Below are positions 9,898-19,718 of a stretch of DNA of 64,000 bases, one piece after another. A program made the translations under genes and the position numbers. The notes beneath the pieces were generated by a model. The model made no database searches, had not been told where the DNA came from, and saw only the letters and a list, made by a program, of their open reading frames with translations. Every line of letters starts with the position of its first letter. Positions within the stretch are counted from its first letter, which is position 1. This DNA is from Laspinema sp. D2d (GTDB lineage: Bacteria > Cyanobacteriota > Cyanobacteriia > Cyanobacteriales > Laspinemataceae), in NCBI RefSeq assembly GCF_025370755.1, contig NZ_JAMXFC010000006.1, positions 124,001 through 188,000 on the forward strand. The letters are read 5' to 3'.

Positions 9898-12861
9898 TTA
9901 ATCTCCTGATTCCCTACAATTTACCCCGGAACTAACCCAGGAACTGTGCGGGCTGACCCGAGGGGTTTCCATCACCAGAACCACTGCCCCTCCTGAGTTC
10001 AATCGCCAGCCTTGCGCTTCCACTAAAGGCGGTTTCTCGGGGAGGTTCTCCAAGGTGAGGCTCTCTTCTGACCCACCTTGACCCGCCACCCGTCTTCCTG
10101 CCGTAGGAACAAGGCGCAAATCATCTAAAATGACTGATGGATTGAGAGTTTCGGTAGGAGAGGCAGGCAACCCCCCCCGTCCCGTAACGGTAAAGCGACT
10201 CCCTTGACCCTTGGCGCAGAAGTTTTGGGCAATCAATTGGGCAGCATCTACAAAAGTCTCTTGCAATGGCACAATTCCTAAACTCGAATCCGTATCTGGG
10301 GTATTCAGTTCCACAGAACCGCTAAACTCCGGTCCCAGTTCAGAGGTAGCGGTAATGTCACTGCGGTTCGTGGGTGTCTCTCGAAAGTCCGTCCCGAAGA
10401 TGCCTTCAGCATCAATACTAACTCGTCCACCGCGTCCAGCCAGTGCATTGGCCGTCATATCACTATTGCCCAAGGCAGTCAAAACTCGGGTCTGGATAGT
10501 AATATTTCCGCCATTGGTATTCCCGGCGTTGGTGGTGATATGACTGCCATTGGAGAGGAAAATATCCGGCGATCGCAGTTGAATATTGCCCCCTGCACCG
10601 GAAACGGTAGTGGCATTAAGACTCCCTCCCCTATCCAGACGAACCGACTCCGCGACAATTTCTAAAGTGCCTGCATTCCCCGGTCCCAAACTCCTCACAT
10701 CAATATTCGCCCCATCCCGAACCTGTAACCGTCCGGTAGTGATCCGGAGGTCCCCGGCAGATCCGCTAATATCCTGATTCGCGAAATCGGCACGTCCTGA
10801 AGAAGAATCCAATCCCGTTGGCAGTCCCGTAATCGGCGATTTCCCGGAAATATCCATTCCTACGGTGGCATACACCGTCAGGGTTCCGCCACTCCCCGAA
10901 CCAAAGGTCCCGGTAGAGACAATTCCCCCGTCCGTTAGGGTTAACTGCCCGGTAGAAATAGTGAGATCCCCGGATGAAGGCTCACCAAAGGTACTGGTCG
11001 CAATACTACTGGTCACTGCTCCATCGGGGGAGACTCCCACGATTTCTATTGACTCCCTTGCCTCTATCTGAATATTCCCCCCAGGTCCTCCGGCAGCTAG
11101 GGAACCGACGTTTGGACCTGTTCCGGTACTGGTGACAATTAATGCCCCTTCACGAATGCTCAACTGTCCGGTGGTAATTTTAATATCTCCCCCGGTCCCG
11201 GACCCAAACACGGTGTTATTGAGAATGCCTGTGGGGAGGAGGTTTTCGGGTAGGGTACGAGAGATGGCTATCCCCTGTGAGGCATTAATGGTAATATCTG
11301 CACCGGGTCCACTGCCCAAGGTAGAACTCGAAATGATGCTCCCGTCTTGAATCCTCAGATGACTCGTTTCAATCTCAATATTGCCCGCTGATCCCGCACT
11401 TCCAAGGGCAGTGGTGGAAAAAATTCCACTGGCGATCGCCTCAATGCTTTGGTTAGCCCGCATCTGAATTTCCCCGCTAGATTCGGTTCCAAAGGTGGGA
11501 CTGAAAACGATCGCCCCATTATACAATCCCATTCCATTCCCCGCCTCTAAGGTGATATTCCCTGCCGGGGCCAACCCGACGGTTCCGGCAAACAATCCAC
11601 CAATGCGATCGCCCGGTTGTAATTGTCCGGTTAATGCGCCCCCCAGCACCTGTTCTAACGGTCCAAATCCTACCCCAATCAGGGTAATGGAATCTGCCGC
11701 ATGAATGCTGAGATTTCCCCCTGCACCCGATCCAAAGCTACTCGCGGATAAAAATGCGGTGCCTTGGAGTAAAAATTGTCCCGTTGCGATCGTCAAGTCT
11801 CCCCCAGTCCCCAGGCCCTGACTATCGCTCACAATTGCACTAAAATGATCGGGATCAGCGCCGGTAAGTGCGACTAACTCCGTGGCGGTGATTTTTATAG
11901 GTCCCCCGGGTTGGGAACCCGTATTCAGGGCCAAGACTTGAGACCCTTCCGTAATACTAATTTGCCGTCCTTGCAGATGAATGGTTCCCCCCCCTTCTCC
12001 ACTGGTATTCAGCCGACTCTGTTGGGTGAGTTGAATGTCTTGAAAACCCTCTACCCCTTCATATCCGGCTTGAATTCCCCGTTCTGTGGGGATCAAACTG
12101 ATCCGGCTATTGCCTGCCACACTCCCAATTTCAATCCGTCCTCCGGGCGATCGCACTTGTCCCCCCGCTAGGACCACATTCCCCCCAAATAATCCCAAGG
12201 TTTGCCCGGGTGACCCTTGCAATCCTCCCCCGTCTCCGGTCTTATCTATCCCGTTAGATTGCACCACAATAGTCCCCGGATTTCGCCCAAATTGTAACCC
12301 CACTGGTACGTTGAGCGTCAGCAGGGGAGGTGATTCTGGGGTGATCGCACTAAATAAAACCCCATCCTCCAAAACTATACTCTCGGCGGTACTTGCCAAA
12401 AATGAACCTCCAATATTTAATTCAGCATTGGAACCAAAAACAATCCCGTGAGGATTGAGTAAATAGAGATTTGCATTACCATTGGCGCGGATGATGCCAT
12501 CAATTGTGGAAGGACTTTCTCCCGTAATTCGGGTGAGGATATTTTCTACCCTCCCTGAATTTTCAAACCAGGCCGTATTCCCGGTCATTAGAGAAAATTC
12601 CTGGAAGCTATGGAATAGATTTTTTCCCATTTCTGTGCCTCCGGTAATTCGGTAAGTCGTGCCATCGGGGGTAACCAGGGTGGGGTTATTCAGGCTGGCA
12701 TCGGGTATGATTTGTGCCTTGGCTGGGGCAGTGCATCCCCCTAACCCACTCCACAGGATGAGCACTCCTGAAACCCTTATGAAATAGCGAGACTTGAGGC
12801 AGAATAACTTAGGAAACAATCGGCTCAAGGGATGATAATTGACTCGGCTGAAATGAATCAT
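9898..12861 (-). CDS. TPS-type filamentous haemagglutinin-like adhesin (copy 1)
   Basis: This 987-aa exported protein is of the two-partner secretion (TpsA) type. After an N-terminal hydrophobic segment, the TPS secretion domain (about residues 50-190) is marked by NLYLLNPHGIVFG, a variant of the NPNGI motif, and by the ENILTRITG element. Then come Gly/Ser/Thr-rich beta-helix repeats such as GGDLTI and GGNIQI, each ending in a short hydrophobic strand. The C-terminus has the conserved LIAQNFCA and EAQGW segments and a final Asn-Cys. The segment LGGC before the usual AQ cleavage site resembles a lipobox, which its paralogue lacks. No TpsB (FhaC/ShlB) pore gene lies in the window, so the exporter must be elsewhere. 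Antisense open frames across the gene are shadows of low-stop repeat DNA. Confidence 0.88.
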   Translation of the reverse strand: MIHFSRVNYHPLSRLFPKLFCLKSRYFIRVSGVLILWSGLGGCTAPAKAQIIPDASLNNPTLVTPDGTTYRITGGTEMGKNLFHSFQEFSLMTGNTAWFENSGRVENILTRITGESPSTIDGIIRANGNANLYLLNPHGIVFGSNAELNIGGSFLASTAESIVLEDGVLFSAITPESPPLLTLNVPVGLQFGRNPGTIVVQSNGIDKTGDGGGLQGSPGQTLGLFGGNVVLAGGQVRSPGGRIEIGSVAGNSRISLIPTERGIQAGYEGVEGFQDIQLTQQSRLNTSGEGGGTIHLQGRQISITEGSQVLALNTGSQPGGPIKITATELVALTGADPDHFSAIVSDSQGLGTGGDLTIATGQFLLQGTAFLSASSFGSGAGGNLSIHAADSITLIGVGFGPLEQVLGGALTGQLQPGDRIGGLFAGTVGLAPAGNITLEAGNGMGLYNGAIVFSPTFGTESSGEIQMRANQSIEAIASGIFSTTALGSAGSAGNIEIETSHLRIQDGSIISSSTLGSGPGADITINASQGIAISRTLPENLLPTGILNNTVFGSGTGGDIKITTGQLSIREGALIVTSTGTGPNVGSLAAGGPGGNIQIEARESIEIVGVSPDGAVTSSIATSTFGEPSSGDLTISTGQLTLTDGGIVSTGTFGSGSGGTLTVYATVGMDISGKSPITGLPTGLDSSSGRADFANQDISGSAGDLRITTGRLQVRDGANIDVRSLGPGNAGTLEIVAESVRLDRGGSLNATTVSGAGGNIQLRSPDIFLSNGSHITTNAGNTNGGNITIQTRVLTALGNSDMTANALAGRGGRVSIDAEGIFGTDFRETPTNRSDITATSELGPEFSGSVELNTPDTDSSLGIVPLQETFVDAAQLIAQNFCAKGQGSRFTVTGRGGLPASPTETLNPSVILDDLRLVPTAGRRVAGQGGSEESLTLENLPEKPPLVEAQGWRLNSGGAVVLVMETPRVSPHSSWVSSGVNCRESGD

Positions 12862-13024
12862 TCATTTTACCCTTTTTAAAAGGAAAAGAGCGCGCGATTT
12901 TTCCGCTAATGGGTTATTCGCGACCTCCACCAGGGTTGTAGCACAAAATGAGCGATCGCCCTTATTTATTCCCCATTTTCAACCCACTGGCCCAAATATC
13001 CCCCTCTCCCCTTTTATTTCCCTT

Positions 13025-15982
13025 CTAATCTCTACAATTCTGTTGCTTCACCCAAGAATTGTGCGGGGTAACCTGGGGGGCTTGGGCCACCAGCACTACC
13101 CTTCCTTCTGGGGTGACACTCCAGCCTTGAGCTTCTATCAGGGGATTGGGTTGAGGCATTTTTGCTCCCGTGATCTCCCGGGATGGATTAGATTGACTCT
13201 GGAGTGCTGTTCCCTGAGTCTGCACCACGCGCAAATCATCTAAAATCACCGTGGCATTCAGCAGGTCCGTGGGAGAGGCGGGCAATCCTCCTCGTCCCGT
13301 CACGGTAAAGCTACTCACTTCTCCTGTAGCACAAAAGTTTTGAGCAATGAGTTGATCGGCATTCACAAAATTATCTTGCAGTGGCACAACTCCCAAGCTG
13401 GAATCGGCATCCGGGGTGTTTAGTTCCACCGTACCGCTAAACGCCGGTCCTAGGTCCGAGGTGGCGGTAATATCACTACGCGGGGTGTCTGCTTCGCGAA
13501 ATTCCGTACCAAAGATCCCCTCGGCACTGATGCTGACTCGTCCTCCCCGTCCCGCTAAGGCATTGGCGGTAATATCACTATTATCCAGGGCGGTTAAAAT
13601 TTGGGTCTCGATCGCAATGTTCCCTCCATCGGTATTCCCGGCATTGGTGGTGATATTACCACCGCGACGTAAGAGCAGGGTAGGCGATCGCAGTTGAATG
13701 TTCCCCCCAGCACCGGAAACCGTTGCCGCATTCAAACTCCCCCCAGTATCTACTCGCACCGAGTCGGCGACAATTTCTAAGGTCCCGGCATTCCCCGTCC
13801 CAATACTCCTCACATCCAAGGTTGCTCCATCCCGAACCACCAATTCTCCGGTACTCACGCGTAAGTTCCCCCCGGACCCGGTAACTTCCAAATTGGGAAT
13901 ATCCGCCCGTCCCGAGGAGGAAACTAAGGTACTCGGTAATCCCGTAATCGGCGATCGCCCAGAAATATCAATCCCTTCTGAGGCATTCACCGTTAAGGTT
14001 CCCCCATCCCCACTATTAAAAGTCGCTGAGGAGACGATCGCTCCCTCGCTAATGGTTAACTTTCCCGTAGAAATCGTTAAGTTTCCCGCCGGATTCTCAC
14101 TAAATGTCGTCGTTCCCGGACCACTGGTGACGCGTCCATCTGGGGACACGCCGGAAATCTCCACGGACTCACTCGCTTCAATGTTAATATTCCCTCCCAC
14201 TCCTCCAGATGTCACCACTCCAGTGCTAATATTTCCCCCCCCACTATTAGTCGTAATCAATCCACCCCCGCGATTAATTAACCGGGTGGTTTTAACCGTC
14301 ACATCACCCCCGGTCCCCGTCCCAAAGAGGGTGTTATTTAAAATTCCCGTCGGTAGCACATTTCCCGGTACAGTTCCGCTGATTTCCACCAATTCTGACG
14401 CATTCACAACAATATTCCCCCCCGGACCATTCCCCAGGGTTCCACTGGAAATCACTGTACCATCGGAGATCAGCAGGTTGCGAGTTTCAATGGTAATATC
14501 CCCGGCAGAAGCGGCACTCCCAAAGGCAGTATTCGATAACACCCCAGCGGCGATCGCTTCTATCTTGTTTCCCGCCCTCATCAGCAGGTTACCCCCTGCC
14601 GCATCCCCAAAGGTCGGACTATAAATTAATGTACCATTATACAACCCAATCACATTCCCCGCTTCTAAGGTCATATTCCCCGTAGGTGCTTCTCCCACAG
14701 TTCCCGTTACCAATCCCGGGATGCGATCTTCGGGTTGCAGTTGTCCGGTTAATGCGCCTCCAATTAATAACTGTAAGGGATCAAATCCTACCCCAATCAG
14801 GGTAATGGAATCGGCGGCCTTTATGGTAAGATCGCCTCCAGCCCCTGGACCAAAGCTGCTGGCAGAGACCAATCCGGTTCCTTGGACTAAAAATTGTCCA
14901 GCTTCAATGGTCAAGTCTCCCCCGGTCCCGACTCCCCGCGTATCGCTCACGACTGCGGTAAAATTATCCGGGTCAGCACCCGTAATCGCCACAACTTCAG
15001 AAGCTTTGATATTCACAGGTCCCCCCGGAAGCGACCCGACATTGACTGCCAGGACCTGCGACCCTTCCCCGACAGCGATTCGCCGTCCTTGCAGGTGAAT
15101 GGTTCCTCCCCCATCCCCACTGGTGTTGATCGCACTCTGTTGCGTCAGTTGAATATCCTGGAAGCTTTCGACCCCTTCATATCCTGCCTGCATCCCCCGT
15201 TCCGTGGGGGTCAAACTAATCCGGCTATTGCCTGCCACACTCCCAATTTCTATCCGTCCTCCGGGCGATCGCACTTGTGCCCCATCTAGGAGTACGTTCC
15301 CCCCAAATAGTCCCACGGTTTGCCCGGGAAACACTTGCCATCCACTCACTTCCCCGGTACTGTCTACCCTTTGGGACTGAATCCCAATATTCCCCGGATT
15401 TGCCCCAAATTGTAACCCTACCGGCACGTTAACGGTCAGCAACGGGGGGGCTTCTGGGTTGATCGTACTAAATAAAGTCCCATCCCCGAGGACTATACTC
15501 TCGGCGGTACTGGCAAAAAATGAACCTCCTATATTGAGTTGAGCATTAGGACCGAAAACAAAGCCGTTAGGATTGATTAAATAGAGATTTGCACTGCCAT
15601 TGGCACGGATGATTCCATCAATTAGGGAACTGTTTGTTCCGGTAATTCGGGTGAGGATATTTTCTACGGTTAATGAATTTTCAAAAAAGGCAGTATTCCC
15701 AGTCATCAGAGAAAATTCTTGGAAGCTATGGAAGAGGCTTCCTCCAATTTCTGTCCCTCCCGTAATGGTTTGAATAGTCCCATCATTTGTTACTACGCTT
15801 GGGCTGGGCAGTGTGGCATCGGGAAAGATTTGAGCTTGGGCTGGACTGCTGAGGGTAGAGAAAAAACTTCCTAGGGCGATCGCGACAGAAATTCTCAACC
15901 CATTTCGCCTATTTAGGCAGAATTTACTCATCCCAATATCAGACCCTTCGGGAATATTTACTCGCTTTAAGAAATTATTCAT
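13025..15982 (-). CDS. TPS-type filamentous haemagglutinin-like adhesin (copy 2)
   Basis: This 985-aa paralogue of the adjacent adhesin has the same architecture: signal peptide ending in SSPAQAQ, a TPS domain with the canonical NLYLINPNGFVFG, GG-x-(I/L)-x-(I/V) beta-helix repeats, and a C-terminus with LIAQNFCA, an EAQGW segment and a final Cys. The two proteins align from end to end by eye, indicating tandem duplication. The longest frame begins with GTG at 16018. ATG at 15982 is preferred, and ATG at 15931 would leave a shorter signal peptide. It is the first gene of the minus-strand surface cluster, with 163 bp to copy 1, so the two may be co-transcribed or separately promoted. Confidence 0.88.
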   Translation of the reverse strand: MNNFLKRVNIPEGSDIGMSKFCLNRRNGLRISVAIALGSFFSTLSSPAQAQIFPDATLPSPSVVTNDGTIQTITGGTEIGGSLFHSFQEFSLMTGNTAFFENSLTVENILTRITGTNSSLIDGIIRANGSANLYLINPNGFVFGPNAQLNIGGSFFASTAESIVLGDGTLFSTINPEAPPLLTVNVPVGLQFGANPGNIGIQSQRVDSTGEVSGWQVFPGQTVGLFGGNVLLDGAQVRSPGGRIEIGSVAGNSRISLTPTERGMQAGYEGVESFQDIQLTQQSAINTSGDGGGTIHLQGRRIAVGEGSQVLAVNVGSLPGGPVNIKASEVVAITGADPDNFTAVVSDTRGVGTGGDLTIEAGQFLVQGTGLVSASSFGPGAGGDLTIKAADSITLIGVGFDPLQLLIGGALTGQLQPEDRIPGLVTGTVGEAPTGNMTLEAGNVIGLYNGTLIYSPTFGDAAGGNLLMRAGNKIEAIAAGVLSNTAFGSAASAGDITIETRNLLISDGTVISSGTLGNGPGGNIVVNASELVEISGTVPGNVLPTGILNNTLFGTGTGGDVTVKTTRLINRGGGLITTNSGGGNISTGVVTSGGVGGNINIEASESVEISGVSPDGRVTSGPGTTTFSENPAGNLTISTGKLTISEGAIVSSATFNSGDGGTLTVNASEGIDISGRSPITGLPSTLVSSSGRADIPNLEVTGSGGNLRVSTGELVVRDGATLDVRSIGTGNAGTLEIVADSVRVDTGGSLNAATVSGAGGNIQLRSPTLLLRRGGNITTNAGNTDGGNIAIETQILTALDNSDITANALAGRGGRVSISAEGIFGTEFREADTPRSDITATSDLGPAFSGTVELNTPDADSSLGVVPLQDNFVNADQLIAQNFCATGEVSSFTVTGRGGLPASPTDLLNATVILDDLRVVQTQGTALQSQSNPSREITGAKMPQPNPLIEAQGWSVTPEGRVVLVAQAPQVTPHNSWVKQQNCRD

Positions 15983-16262
15983 GTTGCTTATGAATAGTGA
16001 TTCTCTACAATGTAGCACTTGGAATTGAATCGCGGGAATCTTCTCCCCTCTTTTCTCTTAGGTGGCGATCGCATCTTGGACTCCCTACCCTAGTTTGGGC
16101 TACCTTCATTCCCTCGGGACGCCCCCATCTTCTCCAATACCCTTTTCCTCCCTCCACCAATCTCCCTGATTTCGACTATCGTAAGAGTAGAGTGACCTAC
16201 CTGGCGGCTTGTCTGCCATTGGGTTCTCGATTTTTTGTTTAATTCTTTTGGAGTCACCATTC

Positions 16263-16790
16263 ATGGAACTATTTAACCAAATCGTGAGTGCGATCAGTAA
16301 TCCTAACCAAGAAGCCAGTACCAATCAAATTGGCAGTGTGATCAATGCGGTACAGCAACTGAGTCAGACTTACCATACCGACCCCGGAACGACTCAATCG
16401 ATGCTATCGATTGTTAGCCATTTTGTCCGGTCTTCTTTACAAGAAAAACGGGCTACAGGCGGCAATAATTCGGTTCAGGCTTTGGTTAATCAGTTTAGTG
16501 GAACGACGGCTAATTCGGCGGCGATCGCAGCGTTGTTTTCTGTCCCTCAAGTCAATCAAATGATTTCTGCGATCGCCTCCCGCACAGGCTTGGATCCTCA
16601 GCAAATTCAATCGATGTTACCCTTATTAATCCCGGTAGTTCTCCAATTGTTACAAACCGGAGCGAGTTCTGAAAATCCTCAAACGGGTTCTAACCCAGTG
16701 CTCAATCAATTTTTAGATGCCAATAATGATGGGGATGTGAATATTGGTGATGCCATTCAATTAGCCAGCCGTTTTTTAACGAATCCTTAG
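16263..16790 (+). CDS. Small DUF937-like protein ending in an EF-hand/dockerin-like loop
   Basis: This 175-aa protein is mostly helical, Gln/Ser-rich, with a segment LDPQQIQSMLPLLIPVVLQL typical of DUF937-like (YidB-type) proteins. The last 30 residues contain DANNDGDVNIGDAI, a DxNxDGxxxxxD calcium loop as in dockerin type I or EF-hand repeats. No signal peptide is seen. The start is ATG 16263, preceded by a GGAG ribosome-binding site about 10 nt upstream; the longer frame from 16209 lacks one. It is monocistronic, followed by a strong terminator. The function is unknown; calcium binding is inferred from the loop only. The DUF937 assignment is tentative. Confidence 0.75.
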   Translation: MELFNQIVSAISNPNQEASTNQIGSVINAVQQLSQTYHTDPGTTQSMLSIVSHFVRSSLQEKRATGGNNSVQALVNQFSGTTANSAAIAALFSVPQVNQMISAIASRTGLDPQQIQSMLPLLIPVVLQLLQTGASSENPQTGSNPVLNQFLDANNDGDVNIGDAIQLASRFLTNP

Positions 16791-16818
16791 TCCTCTGTTT
16801 CTTAGTTTTCTGTTTGAT

Positions 16819-16847
16819 GAGGTTCCCTACAAGGAACCTCCTTTTTT
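16819..16847 (+). terminator. Intrinsic terminator of the DUF937-like gene
   Basis: GAGGTTCC (16819-16826), a 6-nt loop and GGAACCTC (16833-16840) form a perfect 8-bp stem followed by CTTTTTT. It lies 29 bp past the stop. Confidence 0.85.
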
Positions 16848-17020
16848 AACAGTACGGCCAAAATTTCTAAACAGCAATTTGAAATTTTGACGACTTTTTT
16901 TTCAAAAGTCTTGCGTTTTCTCTTGACTTTTGTTAAAATTCTCTTATAATGAGAATATTGACAATTTTTAAATTATTGAATATGTCTCCATTATTTCATA
17001 TAATAACATCAATTAAACCA

Positions 17021-17043
17021 TTTTTCTTTAAAAAAAGAAAAAA
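17021..17043. terminator. AT-rich hairpin downstream of the penicillin-binding protein gene
   Basis: TTTTTCTTT and AAAGAAAAA form a perfect but AT-only 9-bp inverted repeat in the 257-bp gap between two convergent genes. It could help terminate minus-strand transcription, but the stem is weak. Confidence 0.3.
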
Positions 17044-17107
17044 TTTAGGCGGCGGCCTGATTGGAACATTTCTTAATGCGTGAGAGCGCCTGAAAACATC
17101 AACTCCA

Positions 17108-19363
17108 TTAAGGAACAAGTTGACGCATATAATCCCGCCAAAGTTGGGCCGCTTGAGCGCTACTCCCAGCAGTGGGACTATTATCATCATTTCCCAACCA
17201 AACCCCAGTGACTAATTCTTCCGAGGGGACATACCCGACAAACCACAAGTCTACATTATCGTTAGTCGTCCCAGTTTTCCCCGCTTCATCCAAACCGAGG
17301 GAGGCATTTTTGCCGGTCCCGCCACGAATCACCCCTTGTAATAAAACCGTGAGGGTATCGGAGACTTCTCCGGAGAGAACATCCACATTCGCAGTGCGAT
17401 CGCTCTGATAATCGTAAATGACCCGACAGGTACTCAAGTCATCGCGATCGCTGCAATCACTGGTGTCAAAAATCCGCTGAATGGCATGGGGACGATTGCG
17501 AACTCCGCGATTGGCGATCGCCCCAAAAGCACCCGTCAACTCCAGGACCGTCACCTCACTCTGACCGAGGACCAACCCGGGAACCTCCTTCAGTTCTGAC
17601 TGAATCCCTAGACGACGGGCCATTTCTACCACCCGATCTAACCCCGCATCTCGGGCAATTCGCAACGCTACGGAATTTTCCGATTGCGCCATGCCTTGAT
17701 ACATATCAATGGAACCGCTACTGCGTTCGCATCCACTATAAGATTGACCCGACCAACTGAACGGTTCACAGGAAAAAGTCTGACCCGGGGATATCCCGCG
17801 ATCGAGGGCGGCACCGTATGCAAACACTTTAAAGGTCGAACCCGGTTGACGTAACGCTTGAGTAGCGCGATTAAACTGACTTTCGCGATAGTCAACCCCT
17901 CCAGTCAGGGCTAAAATTTCCCCAGTCCGGGAATCCAGGGTAACGATCGCCCCTTGAGAAAATCCAAATTGCTCACCCGCCGTCGTCACACTATTTTGTA
18001 ACGCCTTTTCTGACTCAGTTTGAATCGCCGGGTCTAGGGAAGTTTCCACAATAAAGTTCCCTTCTCGGGCCAGTTGTTCCCCTAATAATTGTTCGAGTTC
18101 AGCAAAAACATGACTGTAAAAATAGGGGGCGATTGTACTGCCGAGAACTTCGATGGCCCGGGGGTTAACTTCAATACGCGATCGCCTTGCGCGATCAGCC
18201 TCTTCTTGCGACACCATGCCCAACCGCCGCATCCGATAGATTACCCCGTCGCGGTATTTGACCGCGAGTTCATAATTTTGCACCGGATTAAACGCATTCG
18301 GCGCAGGCAAAATTCCCACCAAAGTTGCTGCTTCTGATAACGTCAAATCAGTAGCAGACTTGGCAAAATAAAATCGGGCCGCATCTTCAAATCCATAGAG
18401 GTCAATCCCTAAATAAACCCGGTTTAAGTAAGTTAACAGCAGCTCATCTTTACTGTAAAACGTTTCTAATTTTAAAGAAACGATCGCCTCCCGAATTTTG
18501 CGACCCGCCGAGTCTTCCGTTCCCACATAATCCCGAAACAAACTACGGGCGAGTTGTTGGGTGAGGGTGCTACCCCCTTGGAGACTACCCCCGCGTAAAT
18601 TTACACTCAACGCCCGCAGGGTCCCAATTGGATCAACCCCAAAATGCCAATAGTAGCGACTATCTTCTGAAGCCACTAAAGCATCGGACAAGTAGGGGGA
18701 AAATTCAGATAACCGATCCAGTTCCCGGTGAGCGTTATTAAAGGGTGGACGCAGGGGGGTAGATCCGTCCCTTGCATAGATAACCACCGGACCTTGCAGA
18801 GAAATGGGGAAAGGGCGCACTTGAAATTTTTGCCATTCCACCCCGAGAAATACGGCAACTAACCCCGCTACCCCGCTACTGGTATAAAAGGTCCATCTTG
18901 CAGCGCGGACATACCAGGGGGGTGGGTCAATGTATTGGACCTGAACGCAATCGGCGAGTTCCGGGGGTCCGAGGGTAAAGGTTTGACGGTGGCGGATGGG
19001 GGTCGAGGTAATGCGCCGCTTGCCGCGAAAAATGCCATTGGTGGAGTTTTCGTCTTTGAGATAGAAGGGAGTATTGCGACGATTCGTATCCCGGGAGAGG
19101 GAGGCATGAGTTTGACTCACCACGGGATTGCGGATAACAATATCGCTCGTTTTGGACGATCGCCCAATGATATAGCGATCGCCCAACAGGGGATAAACCT
19201 CGGGTTTCGGCGTACCCGCATCTTGAACCCAAAGTTCTGGAACTCTGGCATTGGGTTTGAGGGCCAGTCGGGAAAAATGAACCTTTGCCAAAACCGTCTG
19301 GGTGACTTGGGTAATCGTACCCAGGAGAGTTTTGGGCTGTTGGGGGGGCTGCGGTGGACTCAT
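17108..19363 (-). CDS. Class A penicillin-binding protein with N-terminal FHA domain
   Basis: This 751-aa bifunctional peptidoglycan synthase carries an FHA phosphothreonine-binding domain (about residues 55-140, with GRSSKTSDIVI and VVSQTHASL) before its single transmembrane helix (about 157-175). The GT51 glycosyltransferase follows, with catalytic Glu233 in EDSRYY and GGSTLTQQLARS at 263-274. The transpeptidase has all three motifs: SxxK (Ser509-Lys512 in PGSTFK), SEN (561-563) and KTGT (696-699). It polymerises and crosslinks glycan strands at the outer face of the cytoplasmic membrane. The cytoplasmic FHA domain suggests control by Ser/Thr kinase signalling (inference). It is the only gene in its transcription unit here. 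Confidence 0.95.
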   Translation of the reverse strand: MSPPQPPQQPKTLLGTITQVTQTVLAKVHFSRLALKPNARVPELWVQDAGTPKPEVYPLLGDRYIIGRSSKTSDIVIRNPVVSQTHASLSRDTNRRNTPFYLKDENSTNGIFRGKRRITSTPIRHRQTFTLGPPELADCVQVQYIDPPPWYVRAARWTFYTSSGVAGLVAVFLGVEWQKFQVRPFPISLQGPVVIYARDGSTPLRPPFNNAHRELDRLSEFSPYLSDALVASEDSRYYWHFGVDPIGTLRALSVNLRGGSLQGGSTLTQQLARSLFRDYVGTEDSAGRKIREAIVSLKLETFYSKDELLLTYLNRVYLGIDLYGFEDAARFYFAKSATDLTLSEAATLVGILPAPNAFNPVQNYELAVKYRDGVIYRMRRLGMVSQEEADRARRSRIEVNPRAIEVLGSTIAPYFYSHVFAELEQLLGEQLAREGNFIVETSLDPAIQTESEKALQNSVTTAGEQFGFSQGAIVTLDSRTGEILALTGGVDYRESQFNRATQALRQPGSTFKVFAYGAALDRGISPGQTFSCEPFSWSGQSYSGCERSSGSIDMYQGMAQSENSVALRIARDAGLDRVVEMARRLGIQSELKEVPGLVLGQSEVTVLELTGAFGAIANRGVRNRPHAIQRIFDTSDCSDRDDLSTCRVIYDYQSDRTANVDVLSGEVSDTLTVLLQGVIRGGTGKNASLGLDEAGKTGTTNDNVDLWFVGYVPSEELVTGVWLGNDDNSPTAGSSAQAAQLWRDYMRQLVP

Positions 19364-19718
19364 GGGCTATACTTGCGCGCTTATATCGATAACCAAGGAC
19401 AATAAGGACAATATTGAATAATAAATAGAACGGTAACCGGGTCTCTTTGGTTAATCAGGGGTTGCCAAGCAAACAGAGATTGTGTCAAGAAACCCGATTT
19501 ATCTTCCCGTTACTGTACCAAAGGCTTAGGGAATGTCAACGCAACTACAACTTAGGGACTAGCTTTTCCCGAAGCTTGGGGGCGATCGCGCCCCAAGGAC
19601 CCGCGTACCCAGGTAGACCCCGGCCTGGGAAAATCATGTTCTTTCTATTTTAGGTTTTCTCTCCCGAATTTGAAGTGTAACCACCTCCATCAACCGTCCC
19701 CTCTCCCTCATCCCTCTT
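19364..19718. other. Intergenic region between pbp and lspA with repeats
   Basis: No gene is seen. It contains a copy of the CAAGAAACCCG dispersed repeat (19486-19519), a GC-rich imperfect hairpin with arms CTTGGGG (19575-19581) and CCCCAAG (19591-19597) around a HIP1 site, and at its right end a CT-rich repeat that runs into the lspA C-terminus. Confidence 0.5.
19486..19519 (+). repeat. Dispersed repeat CAAGAAACCCG...CCGTTACT-TACC
   Basis: This 34-bp segment matches 2631-2662, sharing CAAGAAACCCG, TTT and CCGTTACT-N-TACC. A related inverted form surrounds 5520-5565. It is a short intergenic repeat of unknown role. Confidence 0.5.

Noticed and set aside
10211-15289. Many plus-strand open frames across the two adhesin genes
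   Set aside because: They are antisense shadows of Gly/Ser/Thr-rich repeat coding, which leaves few stops on the other strand.
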